From: Halarcobacter sp. | GTDB taxonomy: Bacteria; Campylobacterota; Campylobacteria; Campylobacterales; Arcobacteraceae | Assembly (NCBI RefSeq): GCF_963675975.1 | Contig: NZ_OY780939.1 | Span: 2,790,001 to 2,854,000 of the forward strand | Direction of reading: 5' to 3' | DNA: 64,000 bases | Shown here: positions 26,532-35,325 of the stretch, piece by piece | Layout of the letters: each line of letters opens with the position of its first letter | How positions within the stretch are numbered: the first letter of the stretch is position 1 | Made by a program: the position numbers and the translations under genes | The notes under the pieces: generated by a model | What the model was told of the DNA's origin: nothing | The model's database searches: none | What the model saw: only the letters and a program-made list of their open reading frames with translations

Positions 26532-27467
26532 TTAGTTATAATATATAAAATCTAATAAATAAGATATAGTTTTAGTGTAAGAAGCATCATAATCAAGCTG
26601 TTCACATTTTTTGATTACAATATTACAAATCTCATCAATCTCTATAACTCTACCATTTTCAACATCAACCAACATTGAAGGTTTTATTGAATCAAAATGT
26701 TTTATTAGCTCAAACATTTGTTCAACATCTTTTGGGGATATCTCAATATTATCAACTTTTGCAGCTATTGCTGTTTCTTTCATAAGCCCATAAACTATTT
26801 GGGATAACTTTTCATTTCTCATTACAATACCTGTTTTAACTCTAAGTAAAGCACAAATAGCATTAACACCATTATTTATAATAAGTTTTTTCCACAATTC
26901 AAGTTTAATATCAGAAACAATCTCACATTTAGTTTCAACTTTTTCTAAACTATATTTAAAATCTTCCATAAAAGATTTATTTAAATTATTCTCTTTAATT
27001 GCACCAATTATTGTTTCCACATCTCCTGTTGATTCAATTACTCCAGCTTCAATTATATGTGCACCTATTTTTCTTGATAATCCTCCAATAACCTTTTCTT
27101 CTGGAAAATATTCACATAATATATCTTCATTTTCAACACCATTTTGAAGAGAAACTAAATAAGGAAAAGAAAGATTTTGATTAATAACAGTATTTAATTT
27201 TTGAGCAAGTTCTTTTGTTGAAGTAGATTTAGTAGAAAAAATAATTGCATCACTCTCTTGAATCACCTTAAAATCTAAATCTTCAAAACTGCACACATCA
27301 ATTTTTTCATTAAAAGCAAAAGTGCTGTGAGTTAAACTTAATCCTTTTTCTTTTAAAACTTTTAGGTGTTCACCCCTTGCAATAAATTTTACACTATGAC
27401 CTGCTAAAACTAGTTTTGCTCCATAAAATGCACCAATTCCACCCGTACCTAAAATAATAAAATTCAT
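26532..27467 (-). CDS. panE: 2-dehydropantoate 2-reductase (ketopantoate reductase family)
   Basis: NADPH-dependent enzyme of 311 residues reducing ketopantoate to pantoate for coenzyme A. The N-terminal loop is ILGTGGIGAFYGAKL; the catalytic Lys lies in LWKKLIINNGVNAICALL, and the C-terminal helical domain has FDSIKPSMLVDVENGR with the conserved Ser-Met/Asp-Glu features. Length is normal. The family also includes ApbA-type and related ketoacid reductases, so the exact substrate is likely but not certain. It is divergent from the allophanate hydrolase operon across 120 bases. Confidence 0.87.
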   Translation of the reverse strand: MNFIILGTGGIGAFYGAKLVLAGHSVKFIARGEHLKVLKEKGLSLTHSTFAFNEKIDVCSFEDLDFKVIQESDAIIFSTKSTSTKELAQKLNTVINQNLSFPYLVSLQNGVENEDILCEYFPEEKVIGGLSRKIGAHIIEAGVIESTGDVETIIGAIKENNLNKSFMEDFKYSLEKVETKCEIVSDIKLELWKKLIINNGVNAICALLRVKTGIVMRNEKLSQIVYGLMKETAIAAKVDNIEISPKDVEQMFELIKHFDSIKPSMLVDVENGRVIEIDEICNIVIKKCEQLDYDASYTKTISYLLDFIYYN

Positions 27468-27587
27468 AAAAGCCCCTCATAAAAACTAAGATATTATAGC
27501 ATTTTTAACATATAAAAAATAACAATTTACTTTTAGTTTACCACCTACCTTTACAATTTCACCATAAGAAATTAAAAAAGGCAGAGC

Positions 27588-29384
27588 ATGTTAGAAAAAC
27601 AATTATTTGATATACAAAGTATCCACGATGCATATAAAGGGGGAACTAAAGTTGAAGATATAGTTAAAGAGGTTTATAGAAGAATTGAAGAGGTAAATGA
27701 TGATGGGATTTTTATCCATCTTCAACCAATTGAAGATATTCTAAAAGAGGTATCTTCTTTTGACAATATGAACTTAACAGACAAACCACTTTGGGGTATC
27801 CCTTTTACTGTAAAAGATAATATTGATGTTGCAGGTGTTCCTACAACTGCTGCTTGTGAAGCGTATGAGTACACTCCAGTTGAAGATGCTTTTGTAGTAA
27901 AACTACTAAAAGAAGCTGGTGCTATTTGTATAGGTAAAACAAACCTTGACCAATTTGCCACTGGACTTGTGGGAGTAAGAACGCCTTATGGTGCACCTAA
28001 AAATGCAGTTGATGCTTCGATTGTTCCAGGGGGTTCAAGTTGTGGTTCTGCCGTTGCAGTTTCACATCAAATTGTTTCATTCTCTTTAGGAACAGATACT
28101 GCTGGTTCAGGTAGAGTTCCTGCTGCTTTAAATAATATAGTTGGATTTAAACCAACACTTGGAACACTTTCTAAACAAGGAGTTGTTCCTGCTTGTCTTA
28201 CACTTGATACAATTTCAATTTTTGCACTTACTATTTGTGATGCCTCACAGATTTTTGATATAAGTGCTCAATACAATATAAAAGACCCTTACTCTAAAAA
28301 AAGAGAGCTTGAGGAGCCTAAAAAAACAGAAGATATGATTATTGGTGTTCCAAACAGTGCCTCTAGAATATTTTATGGAGATGACTTAGAAGAGGAATCA
28401 TACGAAAGAACTTTAATAGAATTAAGAGAAAAAGGTTTTACTCTTAAAGAGATTGATTTAGAAGCATTTTTTGAAGTTGGAGAACTTTTATATGAAGGTT
28501 CTTGGGTTGCAGAAAGATATACAGTAATTGGAGACTTAATAGAAAAAGCTCCACAAAAAGTTTTAGATGTAACAAGAAATATCATCTCAAAAGCAAAAAA
28601 CTTCTCATCAAGTGATGTATACAGAGATATATATAAACTAAACGAATTAAAAAGAGAAGTTGAGATTGCTTTAGAAGGTATTGATCTATTAGCATTACCA
28701 ACAATTACTAGACCATATACAGTTGAAGACTTAGAAAATGAGCCAATAGAAGCAAACTCAAGAATTGGACTATACACAAAATTTGTAAATCTTTTAGATT
28801 TTAGTGCTATTGCTATTCCTGTAGAAAGAAGAAAAGATGGTTTTGCAAGTGGAATAACTGCAATGGCTGTTGCTCACAAAGAAGACACACTTTCTTTATT
28901 TTGTAGAACTCTTCAAGAGGGAATGAAACTTTATTATGGAAACTCTAAAGTAGAGATTGATACTTCTACATCAGATTGCAACAAAGATAAAAAAGAGAGA
29001 ATAGAGATTGCTGTAGTTGGTGCTCACCTTAAAAATATGCCTCTAAACTACCAACTAACTGATTTAGATGCAAGTTATGTTTATAGAACAAGAACTGCAA
29101 AGAAATACAAACTTTATAACTTAGTAAATGAAGATATTGCAAAACCAGGATTAATAAAAACTGATGATGGTTATGCAATAGAGATTGAAGTTTGGTCACT
29201 TCCTATAAAAAACCTTGGTGCTTTTGAAAAAAATATATCAACACCATTATGTATAGGAGATATTGAATTAGAAAATGGAAAATATGTAAAAGGTTTCTTA
29301 TGTGAACATATTGCAACTTTAGAAGCGGAAGATATATCTGCATTTGGTGGCTGGAAAGCTTATTTAAACTCAATTGAAAAATAA
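27588..29384 (+). CDS. atzF: Allophanate hydrolase (AtzF type)
   Basis: Amidase-signature enzyme of 598 residues that cleaves allophanate to ammonia and CO2. The Ser-Ser-Lys set is K76 (FTVKDN), S150 (VPGGSSCGS) and S174 (DTAGSGRVP). The 74- and 24-residue spacings equal those of AtzF (K91, S165, S189), and the length matches AtzF (about 605). The C-terminal 130 residues form the allophanate-hydrolase C domain (VVGAHLKNMPLNYQL, and DGYAIEIEVWSLP). No urea carboxylase gene is adjacent, unlike the Dur1,2 pathway. It leads an operon with a peptide-type ABC importer (16-base gap), which may bring in the precursor. Confidence 0.9.
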   Translation: MLEKQLFDIQSIHDAYKGGTKVEDIVKEVYRRIEEVNDDGIFIHLQPIEDILKEVSSFDNMNLTDKPLWGIPFTVKDNIDVAGVPTTAACEAYEYTPVEDAFVVKLLKEAGAICIGKTNLDQFATGLVGVRTPYGAPKNAVDASIVPGGSSCGSAVAVSHQIVSFSLGTDTAGSGRVPAALNNIVGFKPTLGTLSKQGVVPACLTLDTISIFALTICDASQIFDISAQYNIKDPYSKKRELEEPKKTEDMIIGVPNSASRIFYGDDLEEESYERTLIELREKGFTLKEIDLEAFFEVGELLYEGSWVAERYTVIGDLIEKAPQKVLDVTRNIISKAKNFSSSDVYRDIYKLNELKREVEIALEGIDLLALPTITRPYTVEDLENEPIEANSRIGLYTKFVNLLDFSAIAIPVERRKDGFASGITAMAVAHKEDTLSLFCRTLQEGMKLYYGNSKVEIDTSTSDCNKDKKERIEIAVVGAHLKNMPLNYQLTDLDASYVYRTRTAKKYKLYNLVNEDIAKPGLIKTDDGYAIEIEVWSLPIKNLGAFEKNISTPLCIGDIELENGKYVKGFLCEHIATLEAEDISAFGGWKAYLNSIEK

Positions 29385-29399
29385 AAAAAGGATTTAATT

Positions 29400-31013
29400 A
29401 TGAAAAGAAGAGATTTTATGAGAGTTGCTGCAGCAGCTTCAGTTTTACCGTTTTTAAGATATTTACCAGTTGAAGCAAATGCTGCTTCTAGAGATGGAAT
29501 TTTAGTTGTGATTTCAGGACACTCAATTAACAGTCTTGATTTACATAGAAAAGGAACAAATAGACCAAGTTATGAAGTTACAGTAAATATCTATGATAGA
29601 CTTGTTAGATTTGGTACAACTACTTTAGCAGATGGTACACTTGCTTATGATTCTACTAAAATTGAGCCACAAATTGCAAAATCATGGGAATTTTCAGAAG
29701 ATAGAAAATCAATTACATTTAAAATTGATGAAAGAGCAAAATTCTGGGATGGGACACAAGTAACTGCACACGATGTTAAATGGTCTTTTGACAGAGCAGT
29801 TAGTCTTGGAGGTTTCCCAACAGTTCAAATGAAAGCAGGTTCTATGACTGACCCAAAACAGTTTGTTGTAGTTGATGATATGACTTTTAGAATTGATACA
29901 CCCGTTGCTTCTAAACTAACACTTCCAGATTTAGCTGTTCCCATTCCATTTATTATTAACTCAAAAGTTGCAAAAAAACATGCCACTGAAAAAGATCCTT
30001 GGGCAACTGAATATTTACATAAAACACCTGCTGGTTCAGGACCATATAAAATTGCTAGATGGGATGCAGGACAACAATATGTTTACCAAAGAAATGAAGA
30101 TTATGCTGTTGGTCCAAAACCAGCTATTCAAAGAGTTATAGTAAGAGAAGTTCCTTCTGCTTCAACAAGAAGAGCCTTACTTGAAAGAAAAGATGCTGAC
30201 CTTTATACTGATGTACCACCAAAAGATGTAAAAGAGTTCAAAGAGGAAGGTAAAATCAAAGTTCAAGGTGCACCTATTGATAACTGCTTACATGTTTTAG
30301 GTTTAAATGTAAAATACAAACCATTTGATAACAAAAAAGTGAGACAAGCGATTGCTTATGCTATTCCTTATCAACAAATTATTGAAGCTGCTGCTTATGA
30401 AAGAGCTGTTCCAATGTTTGGAGCAAAAAGTAAAAAACCAACTTCAATCAAATGGCCACAAGCTTTCCCTTATGATACAAATATCCAAAAAGCAAAAAAA
30501 CTTATGGAAGAAGCTGGATTTAAAGATGGATTTGAAACAACACTATCTTATAACTTAGGAATGGCAGATTGGCAAGAACCAACTGCACTACTTATTCAAG
30601 AAGCTTTAAAAAAGATTGGTATCAAAGTAAAACTAGACAAAATTCCAGGAGCAAACTGGAGAACAGCGGCACTTATTGAGAAAAGACTTCCAATGCACTT
30701 AGAAAACTTTGGTGGGTGGTTAAACTATCCAGATTACTATTTCTTCTGGGCATACCAATATGGACACCTATTTAACTCATCAAACTACAAAAATGAGAAA
30801 ATTGAAGAGTTAACAGATAAAACTTTATTTATGGAAGTAAATGACCCTGAGTATCAGCCAATGATTAAAGAGATGATTGAGATTGCGTTTGAGGATGTTC
30901 CTAGAATTCCACTATATCAACCATATTTAGATGCAGCAATGCAAAAAAATGTTGATGGTTATTCTTCTTGGTTCCATAGACAGCTAGATTGTAGCACAAT
31001 TACAAAATCATAA
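29400..31013 (+). CDS. ABC transporter substrate-binding protein, family 5 (Dpp/Opp type)
   Basis: Periplasmic binding protein of 537 residues. A twin-arginine-like signal MKRRDFMRVAAAASVLPF covers about 1-32. The SBP_bac_5 layout is clear: NIYDRLVRFG, LAKSWEFSEDRKSITFKI-like segment, FWDGTQVTAHDVKWSFDRA, then SGPYKIARWD and a long C-terminal lobe. Family members bind di/oligopeptides, nickel, opines or other compounds. It follows the allophanate hydrolase by 16 bases and precedes two permeases, so its ligand is probably a nitrogen compound metabolised through allophanate; that is inference. Confidence 0.92.
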   Translation: MKRRDFMRVAAAASVLPFLRYLPVEANAASRDGILVVISGHSINSLDLHRKGTNRPSYEVTVNIYDRLVRFGTTTLADGTLAYDSTKIEPQIAKSWEFSEDRKSITFKIDERAKFWDGTQVTAHDVKWSFDRAVSLGGFPTVQMKAGSMTDPKQFVVVDDMTFRIDTPVASKLTLPDLAVPIPFIINSKVAKKHATEKDPWATEYLHKTPAGSGPYKIARWDAGQQYVYQRNEDYAVGPKPAIQRVIVREVPSASTRRALLERKDADLYTDVPPKDVKEFKEEGKIKVQGAPIDNCLHVLGLNVKYKPFDNKKVRQAIAYAIPYQQIIEAAAYERAVPMFGAKSKKPTSIKWPQAFPYDTNIQKAKKLMEEAGFKDGFETTLSYNLGMADWQEPTALLIQEALKKIGIKVKLDKIPGANWRTAALIEKRLPMHLENFGGWLNYPDYYFFWAYQYGHLFNSSNYKNEKIEELTDKTLFMEVNDPEYQPMIKEMIEIAFEDVPRIPLYQPYLDAAMQKNVDGYSSWFHRQLDCSTITKS

Positions 31014-31017
31014 TATC

Positions 31018-32040
31018 ATGAAAAATCGTGTCGGTCAAATAGCAAATAGGCTATTTCAGTCAATACCTTCAATTATAGGTATTATTATCATCTCTTTTCT
31101 TCTAACAAGAGCCTTACCAGGTGACCCAGCAGTTTATTTTGCTGGGGCAATGGCAGATGAAGAATCGATAAATGAAGTAAGAATAGCACTTGGTTTAGAC
31201 AAAGGGATTATTGAACAATTTTTTATTTATGTTCAAAATCTTGCAGTTGGAGACTTAGGATTATCTTTAAATACTGGACTTCCTGTTTTAGAAGAGCTAA
31301 CAACTAGACTTCCAGCTTCTTTAGAGTTAACTTTAATTGGTTTAACTTTTGCAATTTTTGTTGCTGTACCTTTAGGGATTTTATCAGCAACAAAACCAGG
31401 AAGTTGGATAGACCATTTAACTAGAGTTTTAGTGACAATGGGAGTTTCTCTTCCAACATTTTTTACAGGATTATTTCTTATATATATTTTTTATTTTCTA
31501 TTAGGAGTTGCACCTTCACCAATTGGAAGACTTGATATCATATATCTTTCACCTCCTCATGTGACAGGTTTTTATACTATTGACTCACTATTAGCAAACG
31601 ATATGGAAACATTTTGGGCAAGTGTTAGACAGCTTATATTACCTGCTTTAACTTTAGGTATTTTTGCTTTAGCACCAATTGCTAGAATGACAAGAGCATC
31701 TATGATAAATGCCCTATCAAGTGATTATGTAAGAACTGCAAAAGCAAATGGTTTACCACAAAGAAAAGTTTTAATAACTTATGCTTTAAGAAACTCATTT
31801 CTTTCTATTCTGACAACATTAGGAATGGTATTTTCATTTCTTTTAGGAGCAAATGTTTTAGTTGAAAAAGTATTTTCATGGCCAGGAATTGGTTCTTTTG
31901 CAATTGAAGCTTTAGTTGCTTCAGATTATGCAGCCGTTCAAGGTTTTGTTTTAACTATGGCTTTACTATTTGTTTTAGTAAACCTATTTATTGATATTGT
32001 ATTAACTCTAATTGACCCTAGAGTTTCAATAGATAACTAA
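31018..32040 (+). CDS. ABC transporter permease (DppB/OppB type)
   Basis: Inner-membrane permease of 340 residues with six helices, starting 5 bases after the binding-protein stop. N-terminal FQSIPSIIGIIIISFLLTRALPGDP is the typical DppB start (PGDP motif). The EAA coupling loop is YVRTAKANGLPQRKVL. The C-terminus ends IDIVLTLIDPRVSI, also typical. It pairs with the next gene to form the channel of the importer. Confidence 0.93.
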   Translation: MKNRVGQIANRLFQSIPSIIGIIIISFLLTRALPGDPAVYFAGAMADEESINEVRIALGLDKGIIEQFFIYVQNLAVGDLGLSLNTGLPVLEELTTRLPASLELTLIGLTFAIFVAVPLGILSATKPGSWIDHLTRVLVTMGVSLPTFFTGLFLIYIFYFLLGVAPSPIGRLDIIYLSPPHVTGFYTIDSLLANDMETFWASVRQLILPALTLGIFALAPIARMTRASMINALSSDYVRTAKANGLPQRKVLITYALRNSFLSILTTLGMVFSFLLGANVLVEKVFSWPGIGSFAIEALVASDYAAVQGFVLTMALLFVLVNLFIDIVLTLIDPRVSIDN

Positions 32041-32049
32041 GGAAAGATA

Positions 32050-32895
32050 ATGGAACAATTTTTAAAACACTTTAAATATGTATTAAAAGAAAATCCTGTT
32101 ACAGCATTATCTTTTTTTATGTTTTTTGCACTAATTTTTTTATCAATCTTTGGTTCAGCTATTGCACCTTATGACCCACTTTTAACTGACTCAAAGGCTA
32201 TTTTACAGCCACCATCTTGGGCTCATCTATTTGGGACTGACAATTTAGGAAGAGATATTCTAAGTAGAGTTATTGTTGCAACTAAACTTGATTTGTTTAT
32301 TGCTTTTTCTGCTGTATTTTTATCATTTTTTGCAGGGAGTGCATTAGGAGCTATTTCTGGATTTTATGGTGGTTGGCTTGATAAGATCATAGGTAGAGTT
32401 TGTGATTCTATTATGGCTTTTCCTCTTTTTGTTTTAGCAATGGGTATTGTTGCAACTATGGGAAATTCAGTTGAAAATATCATATATGCAACAGCTATTA
32501 TTAACCTTCCTTTTTATGCAAGAGTTACTAGAGCAGAAGTTCTAATACGAAGAGATGCAGGATATGTTCAAGCTGCAAAACTAAATGGAAACTCAAATAT
32601 GAGAATCTTGGCTTTACAGATTTTTCCAAACTGTTTACCACCTATGATGATTCAAATCTCACTAAATATGGGGTGGGCAATTTTAAATGCAGCTGGTTTA
32701 TCATTTATTGGACTTGGTGTTAGACCACCAGATGCAGAATGGGGAATTATGGTTGCAGAAGGTGCGACATATATAGTATCAGGAGAATGGTGGCTTGCCC
32801 TATTCCCAGGACTTGCTCTTATGCTTGCAGTATTTTGTTTTAATCTACTTGGTGATGGTTTAAGAGATTTAGTTGACCCTAAAAAAAGAACATAA
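32050..32895 (+). CDS. ABC transporter permease (DppC/OppC type)
   Basis: 281-residue permease. N-terminal ALIFLSIFGSAIAPYDP, the HLFGTDNLGRDILSRVI motif, the EAA loop YVQAAKLNGNSNMRIL and LSFIGLGVRPPDAEWG are all hallmarks of the DppC subfamily. It follows the partner permease by 9 bases with AAGGAAAGATA as ribosome site. Confidence 0.93.
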   Translation: MEQFLKHFKYVLKENPVTALSFFMFFALIFLSIFGSAIAPYDPLLTDSKAILQPPSWAHLFGTDNLGRDILSRVIVATKLDLFIAFSAVFLSFFAGSALGAISGFYGGWLDKIIGRVCDSIMAFPLFVLAMGIVATMGNSVENIIYATAIINLPFYARVTRAEVLIRRDAGYVQAAKLNGNSNMRILALQIFPNCLPPMMIQISLNMGWAILNAAGLSFIGLGVRPPDAEWGIMVAEGATYIVSGEWWLALFPGLALMLAVFCFNLLGDGLRDLVDPKKRT

Positions 32896-32904
32896 GGATA
32901 ATAG

Positions 32905-34617
32905 ATGTACTCATTTTTAAATATAGATAATTTAAGTGTAGGCTTCAAAACTAGAAATGGGATTGTTCATGGGGTAAAAAATGTCTCTATGGATATTCAA
33001 AAAGGTGAAATCCTTGGTGTTATTGGTGAAAGTGGTTCAGGTAAATCTGTAACTGCTTTTACTGTTTTAGGTCTTTTAGATGATGCTGGGTTTGTATCAA
33101 ATGGAGATATAAAATATGAAAACTTCTCTTTAACAAAAGCAAAAGAAAATGAACTAAGACTTTATAGAGGAAGAGAAATCTCAATGATTTTTCAAAATCC
33201 AAGAGCCGCATTAAACCCTATTAGATGTGTAGGAAAACAAATAGAAGATGTACTTCTTTGTCACCATCAAGCATCAAGGCAAGATGTAAAAGAAAAAGCA
33301 ATAAAAATGCTTGAAAAAGTAAAAATCATAAACCCTGAACAAAGATATTATTCTTATCCTTTTGAGCTTTCAGGAGGTATGTGCCAAAGGGTTATGATAG
33401 CAATTGCTATTGCTTGCAAACCTAGACTTTTGATTGCTGATGAACCTACAACTGGACTTGATGTTACAACTCAAAAAGTTATTATGGATTTGATACAAGA
33501 GTTAGCACAAAAAGAAGATATGTCTGTTATGCTAATTACACACGATTTAGGGATGGCAGCTTTATATTGTGACAAAATAAGTGTAATGCAAAAAGGGGAA
33601 ATAGTAGAAAAAAACAGTGTTTTTGAACTATTTCAAAACCCAAAACATCCATATACAAAAAAACTAATTGCAGCTTCACCTGGACCAAAATCTAAACTTG
33701 AAGATTTGACAGCTATTCCTGAAGAGATGGAAGATTCTAATGTAGAAGTTGTAAAGTCAACTAGTAAAAAACATATAAAAAGCGATGAAGTTGTTTTAGA
33801 AGTAATTGATTTAGTAAAGAAATTCCCTATTGGCAAAAAGTCATTTTTCAATTTCAAAAAAGAGGAAGAGCCTGTATTTACTGCTGTAGATGGAATCTCA
33901 TTTAGCTTACGAAAAGGTGAGAGTTTAGGTTTGGTTGGAGAATCTGGATGTGGAAAATCAACAACTTCAAATATGATTACAAAACTACTTGAACCAACTT
34001 CTGGAGATATTATTTTAGAAAATGAAAATATAACACCTTATACAGCTACACAATTTTCATCTATGAAACAAAGAAATAAAATCCAAATGGTTTTCCAAGA
34101 CCCAACAGAGAGTTTAAATCCTAGATTTACTGCCTTTGATTCTATTTCTGAGCCTTTAAAAAGGTTACTTAACATCAAAGACAAAAAGCAGATTAAAAAA
34201 AGGGTTGAAGAGTTAAGCTTAATGGTTGGACTTCCAATTCACCTTTTATCTAGATTTCCCCATCAATTATCAGGTGGACAAAAGGCTAGAGTTGGAATAG
34301 CAAGAGCTATTTCAGTAAATCCAAAAATTCTTATTCTAGATGAGCCAACTTCTGCTCTTGATGTATCTGTTCAAGCAGTTGTTTTACAACTTTTAGAAAA
34401 ACTAAAAATAGAGCTTCAAATGAGTTATATTTTTGTATCACATGACTTAAATGTAGTAAAACTACTTTGTGAAAGAGTTATAGTAATGAACAGAGGTGAA
34501 ATAGTTGAACAAGGTGATGTTTATGACATCTTAGAAAACCCAAAAGAGGAGTATACTAAAAAACTTATAGAATCAATTCCACACTTTGAGCCTGAAAAAC
34601 TAAAATATGTGGATTAA
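32905..34617 (+). CDS. Fused double ATPase of a peptide-type ABC importer (DppD-DppF)
   Basis: 570 residues with two complete ABC ATPase domains in one chain. Domain 1 (about 5-265): Walker A GESGSGKS at 41-48, signature LSGGMCQRV, Walker [10 protein letters not shown]. Domain 2 (about 300-565): Walker A GESGCGKS at 345-352, signature LSGGQKARV, Walker [13 protein letters not shown]. Each has the DppD/F C-terminal extension beginning HPYT or near EEYT. Fused forms occur in GsiA-like importers. It completes the transporter with no missing part. It lies 27 bases ahead of a response regulator. Confidence 0.94.
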   Translation: MYSFLNIDNLSVGFKTRNGIVHGVKNVSMDIQKGEILGVIGESGSGKSVTAFTVLGLLDDAGFVSNGDIKYENFSLTKAKENELRLYRGREISMIFQNPRAALNPIRCVGKQIEDVLLCHHQASRQDVKEKAIKMLEKVKIINPEQRYYSYPFELSGGMCQRVMIAIAIACKPRLLIADEPTTGLDVTTQKVIMDLIQELAQKEDMSVMLITHDLGMAALYCDKISVMQKGEIVEKNSVFELFQNPKHPYTKKLIAASPGPKSKLEDLTAIPEEMEDSNVEVVKSTSKKHIKSDEVVLEVIDLVKKFPIGKKSFFNFKKEEEPVFTAVDGISFSLRKGESLGLVGESGCGKSTTSNMITKLLEPTSGDIILENENITPYTATQFSSMKQRNKIQMVFQDPTESLNPRFTAFDSISEPLKRLLNIKDKKQIKKRVEELSLMVGLPIHLLSRFPHQLSGGQKARVGIARAISVNPKILILDEPTSALDVSVQAVVLQLLEKLKIELQMSYIFVSHDLNVVKLLCERVIVMNRGEIVEQGDVYDILENPKEEYTKKLIESIPHFEPEKLKYVD

Positions 34618-34631
34618 TAAGTTTCATTAGA

Positions 34632-34637
34632 TATAAT
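34632..34637 (+). promoter_or_regulatory. TATAAT -10 box before the operon's response regulator
   Basis: Perfect TATAAT ending 7 bases before the ATG at 34645, with no Shine-Dalgarno between. It could give the regulator and kinase their own, leaderless transcript even though they lie close behind the transporter genes. Confidence 0.45.
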
Positions 34638-34644
34638 TTTGACC

Positions 34645-35325
34645 ATGAAAAATATACTAAAATATTTAACAGTTTTATATGTTGAAGATGATGATGAAGT
34701 AAGACAAAACCTTACAGATACAATCTCAAATATGGTCAAAAAAGTCTATTCTGCATCAAATGTAGAAGATGCTTTGGATATTTATGATGAGATTAAACCA
34801 GATATTATTTTCACTGATATTGATATGCCAGGAAGAAATGGTTTGGAGTTAGTAAGAGAGATTAGAGAAGAAGATAGTACAACACCAATTGTTGTACTAA
34901 CTGCTTATAAAACAGAAAAGTTTTTAATGGAAGCTGTTTCTTTACACCTTGAATCATATATTATAAAACCTATCTCTTACCAAGATTTAAAAGAAGCACT
35001 TTTTAACTGTTCTGAAAAACTATTAGAAAGAAACAGATTTGAAATTGTTTTTCAAAATGGCTCGAAATACAATCTTCACACAAATATTTTTACAAATAAA
35101 AACAAAGAAATAGAAAAACTTCAAAACAAAGAAAAACTTCTGTTAGAAACACTAATCGAGTTTAAAAATGAACTTGTTTTTTATGATATTATAGAAGAGA
35201 ATGTTTGGGAAGGCGATAGTCTTAACAAAGGAACACTAAAAGTTATTGTGGGAAAACTAAGACAAAAAATAGGAAAAACCTCAATAATAAACGAAAATGA
35301 ACAAGGTTACAGGCTTCTAATTTGA
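34645..35325 (+). CDS. OmpR-family response regulator of the allophanate/ABC operon
   Basis: 226 residues from the ATG at 34645 (a TTG at 34639 is possible). The receiver has LYVEDDD, phospho-acceptor D58 in IIFTDID and the Lys in YIIKPIS. A linker and a C-terminal winged helix (about 150-226) with LNKGTLKVIVGKLRQKIG and NEQGYRLLI follow. The stop overlaps the TTG start of the kinase (TTGA). Its place right after the importer suggests it controls that operon in response to the imported compound or nitrogen state. Confidence 0.88.
   Translation: MKNILKYLTVLYVEDDDEVRQNLTDTISNMVKKVYSASNVEDALDIYDEIKPDIIFTDIDMPGRNGLELVREIREEDSTTPIVVLTAYKTEKFLMEAVSLHLESYIIKPISYQDLKEALFNCSEKLLERNRFEIVFQNGSKYNLHTNIFTNKNKEIEKLQNKEKLLLETLIEFKNELVFYDIIEENVWEGDSLNKGTLKVIVGKLRQKIGKTSIINENEQGYRLLI

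Noticed and set aside
27588-29384. Glutamyl-tRNA amidotransferase subunit A (GatA)
   Set aside because: The C-terminal allophanate-hydrolase domain and spacing match AtzF, and no gatB/gatC is nearby.
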